The notes beneath the pieces are model-generated. The model was not told the DNA's origin and made no database searches. It saw nothing but the letters and a program-made list of their open reading frames with translations. Positions 36,491 to 44,008 of a DNA stretch of 58,323 nucleotides are shown here, piece by piece. Source of the DNA: JBFWUW01 sp050247075 (GTDB taxonomy: Bacteria > Planctomycetota > Planctomycetia > Pirellulales > JBFWUW01). How positions within the stretch are numbered: the stretch's first letter is position 1; the number at the start of each line of letters is the position of its first letter. The stretch is taken from NCBI GenBank assembly GCA_050247075.1, contig JBFWUW010000042.1, positions 1-58,323 on the forward strand, written 5' to 3'. Both the position numbers and the translations under genes were made by a program.

Positions 36491-36580
36491 GATTTTTTAA
36501 TTTCGATTTCCGATTTTTGATTGGATTGATCGACTGCGATCCTAATGCAATCGCAAATCCAAAATCAAAAATCGAAAATG
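36491..36580. repeat. heptamer inverted-repeat element, shortest copy (90 bp)
   Basis: The arms are 36491-36525 and 36546-36580, five heptamers each, with inner units GATTGGA and GATTGCA. The loop is only 20 nt and contains TGCGAT near the left arm, complementary to ATCGCA at the start of the right arm. The right arm ends 2 nt from the stop at 36583. Confidence 0.92.
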
Positions 36581-36582
36581 CC

Positions 36583-38916
36583 TCACTCCACTCCCACCTC
36601 ATGCCTGGCTCCGGTCATTTTGCCCACCCAACTATTTGGTGCCCAACTGCGAATGCGGTCAATGACGGTGACAGGCTCTTCATTGTCGGTCGGCCCGCCC
36701 CCTAGCGTGGCCAACATGAACTCGGCAATGATGATGACAAACATCAACAGAATCAGGGGCCGCCAGACCTCACGGGCTTCTCCACCTACTTCGCCGTACA
36801 GTTGCTCGGCCTCAGCCGTGGCATCCACCATGGCCAGTTCCACATCGGGCAGCCACTCGCGAAAGCGGTCCTCGTCAGCGGTATCAAAACGCGATTCGTC
36901 GGGAGACAAATTCACGGCAAACATGGCTTTGCCCTTGGGCTCGGCACCTTTGCCTTGAAACACGGTAACGGTGTAAAAGCCCTTTTCGGTCGTGCGGTCG
37001 TAGGCTGCCAGCAACCGCGTGCCAGAACGCTTGAACTCAATCTTATCGGCACCGCCCGACAGGCCAGCCACGGTCCCCTCCGCGGGAAACCACTCTTGCG
37101 AAACGCCAATTTCCGCGGAACCGTCGGCCGCCACGACGCTGGGGGCCTCCAGATCAGGGCGATGGTAAAGGTGGCTCACCAGCCGCAGGGCCAGCGGCAC
37201 GAACTCGGGCTTGAGGGGCAGGTTCGTCCACTTGCTGTTGGCCGGAAACGCCGCGACTTGGACAATACCATCGCCAAAGCGGCTTTCGACCAGCGCCGCG
37301 CCGCCACCGGCAAATTCGGCCAGGGGCCACGAATTGCCTTTCTCGGCGTCGATCGTTAAGGGAAAGCGGCGAAAGAAAAACGCGGTGCTCAAATAACTGG
37401 CGTCCGCATCGTCAAACACACTCAGCACCGGATGGGCAAAGTCGATCGCGCCCAAGCGTTCAAAAGTGCCGGCCTTGTCGGCGTCGCCCACCGGCGGGCC
37501 CAACGTGGCAGCGGTGATAACTTGTTCTTGCGGGCCTGGAACCTTGAAGAAGCGGTCGTTGTATTGCGCGGGATTCACTTTGTCGCCCGGCAAGATCAAC
37601 ATGCCGCCCCCCTTGGCGACGTAGTCCCGTAGCCACGCGAAGTGCTGGTCGTTGAGCGTGCCACAATTCGCCAGAATGACCACGCGGGCATCCTTGAGCG
37701 ACTCGGTCGTGAGCTGCGCCTCGGGTATTTCGTGAATCTCCAGCGACTTGATAAAGTCTTCTTGCGGCAACAATTCGGCGGCTTCCGATGCGGTTTGTTC
37801 GGCCACGGTGCTGGCTAGCGCCGTCCGCAGGTAGATGCCTTCGTTGTCGTAGGGATCCACGCCCGGCGGGCTGCCATTGACCAGCAGCACTTTGACTTGC
37901 GGCACCACCTGCAGCGTGAACAAGAACGTATCGTCATCGGGAAAACGATCGGAGGTAGAGCCGGTCGGAATCTCAAACCGACAGGGAAGATAGCCCGGTT
38001 CTTGCGGCGTGTAGACGACCTCGCGAACGCGCGACTCACCCGGCTTGAGAGTGACCGCGGTGCGTGCCACCTCTTTCTCACCGACCACCACGCTAATGGG
38101 GACTTCCAACGTCTCTGTCTTGGAGTAGTTGGCCACGCGGGGCCGCAATACGACGGGCAGCCCCACTATCGCCCGGCTTTCGCGCGGCGCGCTGCCGACC
38201 ACGGCCCGATTGGAACTAATCTCCGCCGAGCCGACATTGATGACGGTTATCTTGGCATCTTCCGGAATCAGCCGGTCGAGCGGTTGGTCGCGAACCTCGC
38301 GCCAGCCGCCGGTCTGGCAATCGGTCAACAGGTAAAGCTGCGTCTTCTTACGGCCTTGGGCCTGTGGTCCAAACACATGGTTCAAAGCGGCATAAAAATT
38401 GGCCCGCGACGGGCTCGATTGCAGTTGCCTGATTTGCTCTTCGATCGTTTCGGCATCGGAACTAAACCGGCTGAAAACCTCGGCGGGCTGGGCCGTCACC
38501 CGCACCAGGGTCAGCCGATCGTCGCGGCTAAGCTGCTTGGCAATCGCCAAGGAGACCGTTTTGGCCCGTTCCATGGAGGAAGTTCCGCCGGAGCGGGCGT
38601 TCATGCTGGCGGAGCAATCGACGAGCATCACCACATCGCGCCCGCCCCCGCCGCCGAACAGCGAACTCCAGTGCTGCACGACGGGCCGGCAGATCACAAA
38701 CACCAGGAACAGCAGAAACAACGTCCGCAACAAGGCCAGCAAGGCTTCCAAGAAGCGCATGCGGCGGCGTTGCTGCACGTAGCTGTCAAACAGAAACCGG
38801 AACGTACTCAACTCCACCGTCCGCAGCCGGTGCAATGTCAACAAGTGCAGCACGATCGGCACTGCCGCCAACGGCAGAAACCAAAGCAGCGGCGAGTTGA
38901 GAAAAACGGGAAGCAT
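36583..38916 (-). CDS. BatA-type vWA membrane protein (first copy)
   Basis: 777 residues. A BatA N-terminal domain occupies about 1-90 (LLWFLPLAAVPIVLHLLTLH, then TVELSTFRFLFDSY). The vWA domain follows with an intact MIDAS motif, VMLVDCSASMNARS (about residue 97). LYLLTDCQTGGWREV lies at about 195. Beta-rich domains lie at about 230-320, a GATase-like segment KVLLVNGSPPGVDPYDNEG at about 345, and GGGMLILPGDKVNP at about 440. A C-terminal membrane helix lies near 725. It forms the standard MoxR-DUF58-BatA order with 40394 and 39055, interrupted only by the four-helix-bundle element. Paralog of 21833. Confidence 0.85.
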   Translation of the reverse strand: MLPVFLNSPLLWFLPLAAVPIVLHLLTLHRLRTVELSTFRFLFDSYVQQRRRMRFLEALLALLRTLFLLFLVFVICRPVVQHWSSLFGGGGGRDVVMLVDCSASMNARSGGTSSMERAKTVSLAIAKQLSRDDRLTLVRVTAQPAEVFSRFSSDAETIEEQIRQLQSSPSRANFYAALNHVFGPQAQGRKKTQLYLLTDCQTGGWREVRDQPLDRLIPEDAKITVINVGSAEISSNRAVVGSAPRESRAIVGLPVVLRPRVANYSKTETLEVPISVVVGEKEVARTAVTLKPGESRVREVVYTPQEPGYLPCRFEIPTGSTSDRFPDDDTFLFTLQVVPQVKVLLVNGSPPGVDPYDNEGIYLRTALASTVAEQTASEAAELLPQEDFIKSLEIHEIPEAQLTTESLKDARVVILANCGTLNDQHFAWLRDYVAKGGGMLILPGDKVNPAQYNDRFFKVPGPQEQVITAATLGPPVGDADKAGTFERLGAIDFAHPVLSVFDDADASYLSTAFFFRRFPLTIDAEKGNSWPLAEFAGGGAALVESRFGDGIVQVAAFPANSKWTNLPLKPEFVPLALRLVSHLYHRPDLEAPSVVAADGSAEIGVSQEWFPAEGTVAGLSGGADKIEFKRSGTRLLAAYDRTTEKGFYTVTVFQGKGAEPKGKAMFAVNLSPDESRFDTADEDRFREWLPDVELAMVDATAEAEQLYGEVGGEAREVWRPLILLMFVIIIAEFMLATLGGGPTDNEEPVTVIDRIRSWAPNSWVGKMTGARHEVGVE

Positions 38917-38921
38917 AGCGA

Positions 38922-39046
38922 GATTTTAGATTTCTGAATTTGGATTTTGGATTGAAGTCAATTTACGCTTAGGCCCGCAACGGATGGCTACCGAATTCTC
39001 CGACTGTTTCCGGCAATCAAAAATCGAAAATCCAAAATCAAAAATG
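38922..39046. repeat. heptamer inverted-repeat element, short copy (125 bp)
   Basis: The arms are 38922-38956 and 39012-39046, five heptamers each, with inner units GATTGAA and GATTGCC; the loop is 55 nt. It lies between the DUF58 stop (39055) and the vWA start (38916). Confidence 0.92.
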
Positions 39047-39054
39047 CCAATGCT

Positions 39055-39942
39055 TTAGCCTAGCCTTGACCTCTTGTCCAAATAGGCCGCCAGGAACTGG
39101 TCGTAGGGTTCGGAGGTTTTTGCCAGGCTGTAGCTGATCTTGCGTTCAAAGCAGTCTTGTTTGACGCGCTCGGTAAAGGCATTGATGCGGGCCAGGTAGC
39201 GGTTTCGCAGGCTCTTGGGGTTGGTCACCACGCGCCCCACGCCTTCCATATCCTTAAAGCGGGTCAAGCGGTCGTACGGAAAGGTCAACTCGGCATCGTC
39301 CATCACATGCAGCACCAGCACCTCGTGGTTGTTATGGCGGAAGTGCTGCAAGCCGTCGGCGATTTTTTGCTCATCGTCCAGCAGATCGCTGATCAGAATA
39401 ATCAGCCCGCGGCGTTTGATGCGATCGGCCGTCTGGTGCAGCATTTTGCCGACGTCGGTATCCTCGCGCGGCTGGACGTTTTCGATTAAATCCAGCACGC
39501 GGCGAAACTGCGTCGGCCGGGCCTTGGGGGGCAAAAACTCGCGCACCTGGTTATCGAACAGCACCATCCCCACGGCGTCGTTCTGCCGCAGCATGAGATA
39601 GGTCAGCGCCGCCGCCAGATAGCTGCCGTAGCTGAGCTTGTCGATTTCGCCGCTCTTGAACTCCATCGACCGCGAGCAATCCAGCAGGATATACGCCCGC
39701 AGGTTGGTTTCATCCTCGAACAGCTTGATGTAGTACTTGTCGCTGCGGGCCAGCATTTTCCAGTCGAGATCGCGGATATTGTCGCCAGGCGTGTACGAGC
39801 GATGGTCCAGGTACTCGGCCGAAAACCCATGATAGGGGCTGCGGTGCCGGCCCGACAGAAACCCCTCCACCACCTGCCGCGCAACCAATTCCAGGCCGCC
39901 CACGCGGGCCAGTCCAGCAGGATCGAGAAAGCGGTTAGGCAT
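39055..39942 (-). CDS. DUF58 domain protein (first copy)
   Basis: 295 residues. The DUF58 core SAEYLDHRSYTPGDNIRDLD and WKMLARSDKYYIKLFEDE lie at about residues 43-80. The vWA-like site ILLDCSRSMEFKSG keeps DxSxS (about 88). LIILISDLLDDEQ lies near 187. It is the partner of the MoxR ATPase at 40394 and is separated from it by the four-helix-bundle element. Its ATG (39942-39940 on the minus strand) is part of the outermost heptamer of that element, so the element supplies the start codon context; no Shine-Dalgarno sequence is visible. About 50 percent of residues look shared with the copy at 24273 in the core motifs, judged by eye. Confidence 0.9.
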   Translation of the reverse strand: MPNRFLDPAGLARVGGLELVARQVVEGFLSGRHRSPYHGFSAEYLDHRSYTPGDNIRDLDWKMLARSDKYYIKLFEDETNLRAYILLDCSRSMEFKSGEIDKLSYGSYLAAALTYLMLRQNDAVGMVLFDNQVREFLPPKARPTQFRRVLDLIENVQPREDTDVGKMLHQTADRIKRRGLIILISDLLDDEQKIADGLQHFRHNNHEVLVLHVMDDAELTFPYDRLTRFKDMEGVGRVVTNPKSLRNRYLARINAFTERVKQDCFERKISYSLAKTSEPYDQFLAAYLDKRSRLG

Positions 39943-40390
39943 TTTAGATTTTGGATTTTGGATTTTAGATTGGATGGCAATGCTATTGATTCAGGCGTTG
40001 CGAGGCTGTTTTGCGGGATGCGGTAACGATCCGTACTAGCTCGTCGGCCTCGCCAAGTAGCAGTTGCACACGAGTTGCCGAAAGCATTTCGGAATCCGCG
40101 ATGATCTCCAGCCAAAACAGCGTCTCGTCCGCTTCTTCCTCAACAATGCCGAGTTTTGCCACAAAGTCCTTCTTCGATTTCGCCCGGCATGCCGAGCGGT
40201 AGTTGGCCGCCACCGAAGTCGCGGCACGCATGATCTGTTTGGCCACAACTTCGCCGGCAATATCCTTGGGCAGAGCCTTTGCCATTTTCATGATCCGCAA
40301 CGCAAACTCTTTTGTCCGCTGCTTCAGATCCGCCTCGTTCACCCCCCAGGCTCCCGTCAATCCAAAATCGAAATTCAAAAATCAAAAATG
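39940..40390. mobile_element. heptamer inverted-repeat element carrying a four-helix-bundle gene
   Basis: The arm at 39940-39974 (outer unit CATTTTA, inner GATTGGA) and the arm at 40356-40390 (outer CATTTTT, inner GATTGAC) are inverted and each exactly five heptamers long. The 381-nt interior is almost entirely one gene, 39983-40342, with 8 nt and 13 nt to the arms. The same arms border 20-77-nt loops elsewhere in the operon. This looks like the gene-bearing form of a MITE-like element. No transposase or target-site duplication was recognised, so mobility is inferred. Confidence 0.7.
39983..40342 (-). CDS. four-helix-bundle protein (S23/23S rRNA-intervening-sequence family)
   Basis: 119 residues from the GTG at 40342, chosen because GGGAG lies 7 nt upstream and because the family usually begins with a short NEADLKQRTKEFALRIMKM-type helix; the longer in-frame ATG at 40378 lies inside the repeat arm. 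Four amphipathic helices are evident, with the family phrases QIMRAATSVAANYRSACRA, KKDFVAKLGIVEEEADET and LFWLEIIADSEML. Relatives occur in intervening sequences of 23S rRNA genes and, as Avd, beside diversity-generating reverse transcriptases. They bind nucleic acid but have no known catalytic activity. No rRNA or reverse transcriptase is present here. It interrupts an otherwise standard MoxR-DUF58 pair. Confidence 0.92.
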   Translation of the reverse strand: MNEADLKQRTKEFALRIMKMAKALPKDIAGEVVAKQIMRAATSVAANYRSACRAKSKKDFVAKLGIVEEEADETLFWLEIIADSEMLSATRVQLLLGEADELVRIVTASRKTASQRLNQ

Positions 40391-40393
40391 GCA

Positions 40394-41443
40394 TCACTCC
40401 GCCGGTTCTTGCACGACTTCGAACAGTTTTTCCACGACGTGGTCTACCGTCACGCCGTCGCTTTCGGAGGTAAAGCTGGTTACCAAGCGGTGGCGCAAAA
40501 CGGGAAAAGCCACGTAGCGAATGTCGTCAGTCGAAACGTGGACGCGGCCATCCAGCAGCGCGTTGGCCTTGGCACCCAACAACATCGCCTGGCAGGCACG
40601 GGTACCGGCCCCCCAGGTAAGGTACTTGTTGACAAAGTCAGGCGCTTCGTCAGAACCTGGCCGCGTGGCCCGGGCCAGCATCACGGCGTAGGCCGCCACC
40701 GACCGGCCCACGATGACCTTGCGGACAATCTTCTGCAAATTGATGATGTCTTCACGGTCGAGGATCGGGTTCAATGTTGGCAGATCGCCCGACGTGGTGG
40801 CCTCGGCAATCGCCAGTTCCTCGTCGTAGGTGGGATAGTCGACCAGCACCTTGAACATGAACCTGTCTAACTGGGCCTCTGGCAACGGGTAGGTGCCTTC
40901 TTGCTCAATGGGGTTCTGCGTGCCTAGCACCAGGAAGGGTTTCTCCAGCGGAAAATCCTCGCCGTTAGCTGTCACCTTGTACTCTTGCATGGCCTGCAGC
41001 AGCGCGGCCTGGGTCTTGGGAGGCGTGCGGTTGATTTCGTCGGCCAGCACCATGTTGCCGAACAGCGGACCCTTGATGAACCGCATCCGCCGGCGGCCGG
41101 TCCCTTCTTCCTCATCCAAGATTTCCGTGCCGGTAATGTCGGACGGCATCAGGTCGGGCGTGAACTGGATGCGCTTAAACTTGAGCGAGAGAAGTTGGGC
41201 AATCGTGGAAATCATCAATGTCTTGGCGAGGCCCGGCGCGCCTTCCAGAATACAGTGGCCCTGGCAAAACAGGGCGATCATCACCTGCTTGAGGACCTCT
41301 TTCTGGCCGACAATCACGCGGCTCATCTGCTCGCTCATTTGTTCGTAGATGGCGGCCAGCCGCTGAGCTGCCTGAAGATCGGCCTCGTCCATTTGCGGAG
41401 CATTCAAGGTCGAAGAGTGCCGCGAGCCAGTCTGCAAAGCCAT
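40394..41443 (-). CDS. MoxR-family AAA+ ATPase (first copy)
   Basis: 349 residues from the ATG at 41443, with GAGG 5 nt upstream (41494 is open in frame but its leader is not conserved-looking). Walker A is GAPGLAKT (about residue 74), Walker B is VLADEINRTPPKTQ, and the sensor region is GTQNPIEQEGTYPLPEAQLD. It is the first gene of the long minus-strand operon. It is expected to be a cytoplasmic chaperone-like ATPase acting with the DUF58 and BatA vWA proteins encoded next. Paralog of 25327; having two MoxR genes in one co-directional block suggests duplicated, possibly specialised complexes. Confidence 0.93.
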   Translation of the reverse strand: MALQTGSRHSSTLNAPQMDEADLQAAQRLAAIYEQMSEQMSRVIVGQKEVLKQVMIALFCQGHCILEGAPGLAKTLMISTIAQLLSLKFKRIQFTPDLMPSDITGTEILDEEEGTGRRRMRFIKGPLFGNMVLADEINRTPPKTQAALLQAMQEYKVTANGEDFPLEKPFLVLGTQNPIEQEGTYPLPEAQLDRFMFKVLVDYPTYDEELAIAEATTSGDLPTLNPILDREDIINLQKIVRKVIVGRSVAAYAVMLARATRPGSDEAPDFVNKYLTWGAGTRACQAMLLGAKANALLDGRVHVSTDDIRYVAFPVLRHRLVTSFTSESDGVTVDHVVEKLFEVVQEPAE

Positions 41444-41849
41444 GGAAGCCTCGTCAAAGCCAGGTGTAAAAACTACGTGAAAAACAACGGGCAAAAGTAA
41501 CAGGTTTAAAACTAAGTGAACGATCTAACGGATGCAACGCACCCCAAAGCAAACAGCCGCGCCACGGCCATACAGGGTTAATTGGCCTCCACCGCCAAAT
41601 GGTTACGCCAAGAACTCGCCGTTATAGGCCGAAGATGCTCGCACGTTGGGATACGGCCTCGTGCGATGCGGCTGGCGCACTGCCAGAGAGCCAATGCGCA
41701 ACACCAGCTTCACGTCCTCGGACGCGCGCCGTGAAAAACCCGCGAATCTAAAACCGCCCAAACTTTACAAGTTCGGCATGGCAAACAATAGACTAGCAGC
41801 CCGCCCACCCTGGTCAAGCAATTCGACCGGTTTTTTCCGATCGGTGGGG
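41444..41849. other. 406-bp intergenic region upstream of the MoxR operon
   Basis: No convincing coding sequence. It must hold the promoter of the 20-kb minus-strand operon. AT-rich sequence at 41461-41535 is the likeliest place, but I cannot pick a clear -35/-10 pair. No heptamer element is present. Confidence 0.5.
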
Positions 41850-42251
41850 CTAAATGAATTCGGGCGTGGGCGGGTAGTTGGCCGCCTCAATATGGTGGCC
41901 ATCGGGGTCGCGAAAAAAAATCTGCTTGACACCCGTGTTGGCTACATGGCTCACTCGATACGGAATGGCGTGTTCTTTAAGCAGCAGTTCCACCCGGTCC
42001 ATGTCGCTGACCCACAGCGCCAAATGTTCGACGCGGGTTTGGATTTCTCCCGCCGGGTCGCCCGCCCCGTCGTTCTGAATGAGGTGGATTTGAAACCCGT
42101 AGCCAAACAGCCAGGCACCGGGAAAATCAAAATTGGGGCGGCGAATTTCCCGAAAGCCCAACACGTCGCAATAAAAACGGCGGCTCTCTTGCAACCGCTT
42201 GGTCAGCCGGCCGAGATGGTTGATGGTCTGGATGGGAAGTGTACCAGGCAT
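41850..42251 (-). CDS. VOC/glyoxalase-family protein
   Basis: 133 residues, one glyoxalase/bleomycin-resistance fold with two beta-alpha-beta-beta-beta units. INHLGRLTKRLQESRRFYCD starts the first; VEHLALWVSDMDRVELLLKE and FFRDPDGHHIEAANY form the second. Candidate metal ligands are His in INHLG, His in IHLIQ, His in EHLAL and Glu in HHIEA. The substrate is unknown; enzymes of this superfamily act on lactoylglutathione, catechols or antibiotics. The ATG has GAGG 8 nt upstream. It stands alone, 406 bp from the MoxR gene. Confidence 0.85.
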   Translation of the reverse strand: MPGTLPIQTINHLGRLTKRLQESRRFYCDVLGFREIRRPNFDFPGAWLFGYGFQIHLIQNDGAGDPAGEIQTRVEHLALWVSDMDRVELLLKEHAIPYRVSHVANTGVKQIFFRDPDGHHIEAANYPPTPEFI

Positions 42252-42709
42252 GGCAAGGGCCTCGACTCGATCAGCTAGTTAAAGGTCAGCAGGCTGCGGC
42301 GGAAATCCGTAGCTGGCAAGGCAGGTTTGGCAAATTGCTCAATGTCCTAACGGACAAGGCAGGCCTCGATCTTAACCGCCGTGCGAGCCGCGGGAAAGAA
42401 TGTAGGCGTTTGGCCCATACGACTGTCGCCTGCATCGATAGCTGGCGAACGAGGCAAACTTTGCCGGTCACGGGCATTTTGAGGATTCTCTCGATTCTGA
42501 CGGTTGTTCCGCCGATACCAAATGGCGAGTGTTGTCCATTGGGACAATTGGGTTTGCTACTGTTTGCCGAGGAAAACGCTTCCCCGGCCTCCAATAGACT
42601 GCCTGGCAATGGAAAGTTGCCAGGCGGCATGAGATCGCTAGCACGGCTTCCGTCGCTCGACAACACCGTTGTTGGCCAAAGCCGCACACAAGAAAGGAAG
42701 CACTGGCCC
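42252..42709. other. 458-bp intergenic region upstream of the cysteine-rich gene
   Basis: In frame with the downstream gene this stretch is open but does not read like protein. It contains TTGTCC/GGACAA (42534-42549) and the hairpin at 42601-42625. No tRNA or other RNA gene was recognised. It probably holds divergent promoters. Confidence 0.45.
42601..42625. promoter_or_regulatory. perfect 9-bp stem-loop in the leader of the cysteine-rich gene
   Basis: GCCTGGCAA at 42601-42609 and TTGCCAGGC at 42617-42625 flank a 7-nt loop, 85 nt before the ATG at 42710. No T-tract follows, so it is more likely an operator or mRNA-stabilising hairpin than a terminator. Confidence 0.4.
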
Positions 42710-43987
42710 ATGAATCGCGTCCTCATCGCCGTGGCCTTGGCCGGAATGTTGAGCGCAGGGAGTGGCTGTTGCTCGTGCCTGCACGAAGCCGCCGCCTGGC
42801 GCAAATCGTGGTCGGCACCTCATGTTTGCGGGCACTCCTACGGCCCGTTTGGCAATGGATGTTGTCCCTGCGGAGGGTGTGGCTCCTGCACGAACCAGTG
42901 CGATTACAGCGAAAGCTGCGACAGTTGCGGCGGGGACTGCGGTTGCGGCGGCCATTCCGGCTGGCTCGGGCGTTGGGCCGGCGATGGCGGTGTAGACCGT
43001 TGTGATCCATGCTGCGACGACGGCTGCTGGGACCACGGTCGCTGCGACCATTGTGGCGATGCATGCGAAGATGACTGCTCCATGTGGCTGGCCGACGATT
43101 GGGGCCGAGGTTGCGCGGTCGGCGGATGTGGTGGCTGTGGCGGCGGCGATTGCTGTCCTTGCGGCGGCGGATGTTGTAACAGCCATGTTGGCCACCACAA
43201 TCTCGGCAAATGGTGCCTGGCGGAGCTATGCCCGCGCAATTGGTTTGGGGGCTGCAAAGGGGGCGGGTGCGGCAAGTTCTACTGGAACGAGTGGTTTAGC
43301 GATCCCCCCTGCTGCTACGACCCTTGCAATTGCTGCGGCGAGTACACCGGCCAGGGTTGCGGCCATGGCCTGGCCTGCGGCGGCTGCGCCCGCTGTGAAT
43401 CTGGCGGCGGCTACGTGCCGGGGACTGGCTACACGCCTGGTCCCGGACATTCGGCTGGCCCTGGGTATGGTATGCGTCCTCGCGGGGAATATCATTCCGC
43501 CATTGCTAGTCAGCCCAAGCAGGTGGAGTCTTATGCCATGCGTCAGCCGCGGCAGACAGCCTCCGCGCCGCAGCGCACCAGCGATGTCCCGTTCAGTTTC
43601 CATTCCAATTCTGGCGGGGCAAATGTAGGCGGGGCACAGCCATCGGCTCCCCGGACCGCCGTTCGTCCAGGTGCCCCTGCGCCGCGGACAAGTGCCAAGC
43701 CAACCGGCAAGACTTCGACTCGAACCGCCCGGCCGCAAGCGCCGACGCTGGCGAAGAGAAAAAATCAGCCGGCTCCACGTCACCCTGCCTCGGGGGCGGC
43801 GAACAGCATGCCCCAGCAGGCGGTGGAAGAGACGATCGTCGAGGGATCGCTCAAGGTCGTGGAAGACCGCGCTGTACAGCCCGCCAATGGCCAATCGCCG
43901 CAACGGTCGAACCGGCCGGCCCCCTCGAGTGCTAAACGTCGGGTCCGGGCTACCCGTACTTCCTCGCAATACGGGCCAACGACCTAA
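42710..43987 (+). CDS. exported cysteine-rich protein
   Basis: 425 residues from the ATG at 42710, preceded by AAGAAAGGAAG. The signal peptide is MNRVLIAVALAGMLSAGSG, directly followed by CCSC (possible lipoprotein, but the lipobox is not canonical). The next 220 residues hold about 43 cysteines in CxxC, CC and CGGC patterns (GCCPCGGCGSC, CDPCCDDGCWDHGRCDHCGD), alternating with Gly, Asp, His and Trp. The C-terminal 180 residues are Pro/Ser/Thr/Lys-rich, basic and probably disordered, without Cys. This could be a heavily disulfide-bonded envelope protein (planctomycete cell walls are known for cystine-rich protein) or a metal-binding protein. Family not recognised. Confidence 0.75.
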   Translation: MNRVLIAVALAGMLSAGSGCCSCLHEAAAWRKSWSAPHVCGHSYGPFGNGCCPCGGCGSCTNQCDYSESCDSCGGDCGCGGHSGWLGRWAGDGGVDRCDPCCDDGCWDHGRCDHCGDACEDDCSMWLADDWGRGCAVGGCGGCGGGDCCPCGGGCCNSHVGHHNLGKWCLAELCPRNWFGGCKGGGCGKFYWNEWFSDPPCCYDPCNCCGEYTGQGCGHGLACGGCARCESGGGYVPGTGYTPGPGHSAGPGYGMRPRGEYHSAIASQPKQVESYAMRQPRQTASAPQRTSDVPFSFHSNSGGANVGGAQPSAPRTAVRPGAPAPRTSAKPTGKTSTRTARPQAPTLAKRKNQPAPRHPASGAANSMPQQAVEETIVEGSLKVVEDRAVQPANGQSPQRSNRPAPSSAKRRVRATRTSSQYGPTT

Positions 43988-44008
43988 GGGGCAAATTGTC
44001 CGGCCCTG

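Noticed and set aside
37897..38937. 346-codon plus-strand frame opposite the first BatA gene
   Set aside because: No domain; the complementary vWA gene has an intact MIDAS motif and membrane segments.
39940..40390. 23S rRNA intervening sequence
   Set aside because: The four-helix-bundle family is known from there, but no rRNA sequence flanks this copy; both neighbours are protein genes.
42252..42709. N-terminal extension of the cysteine-rich gene back to 42239
   Set aside because: The added residues are not protein-like, and ATG 42710 has both a good ribosome-binding site and a signal peptide.
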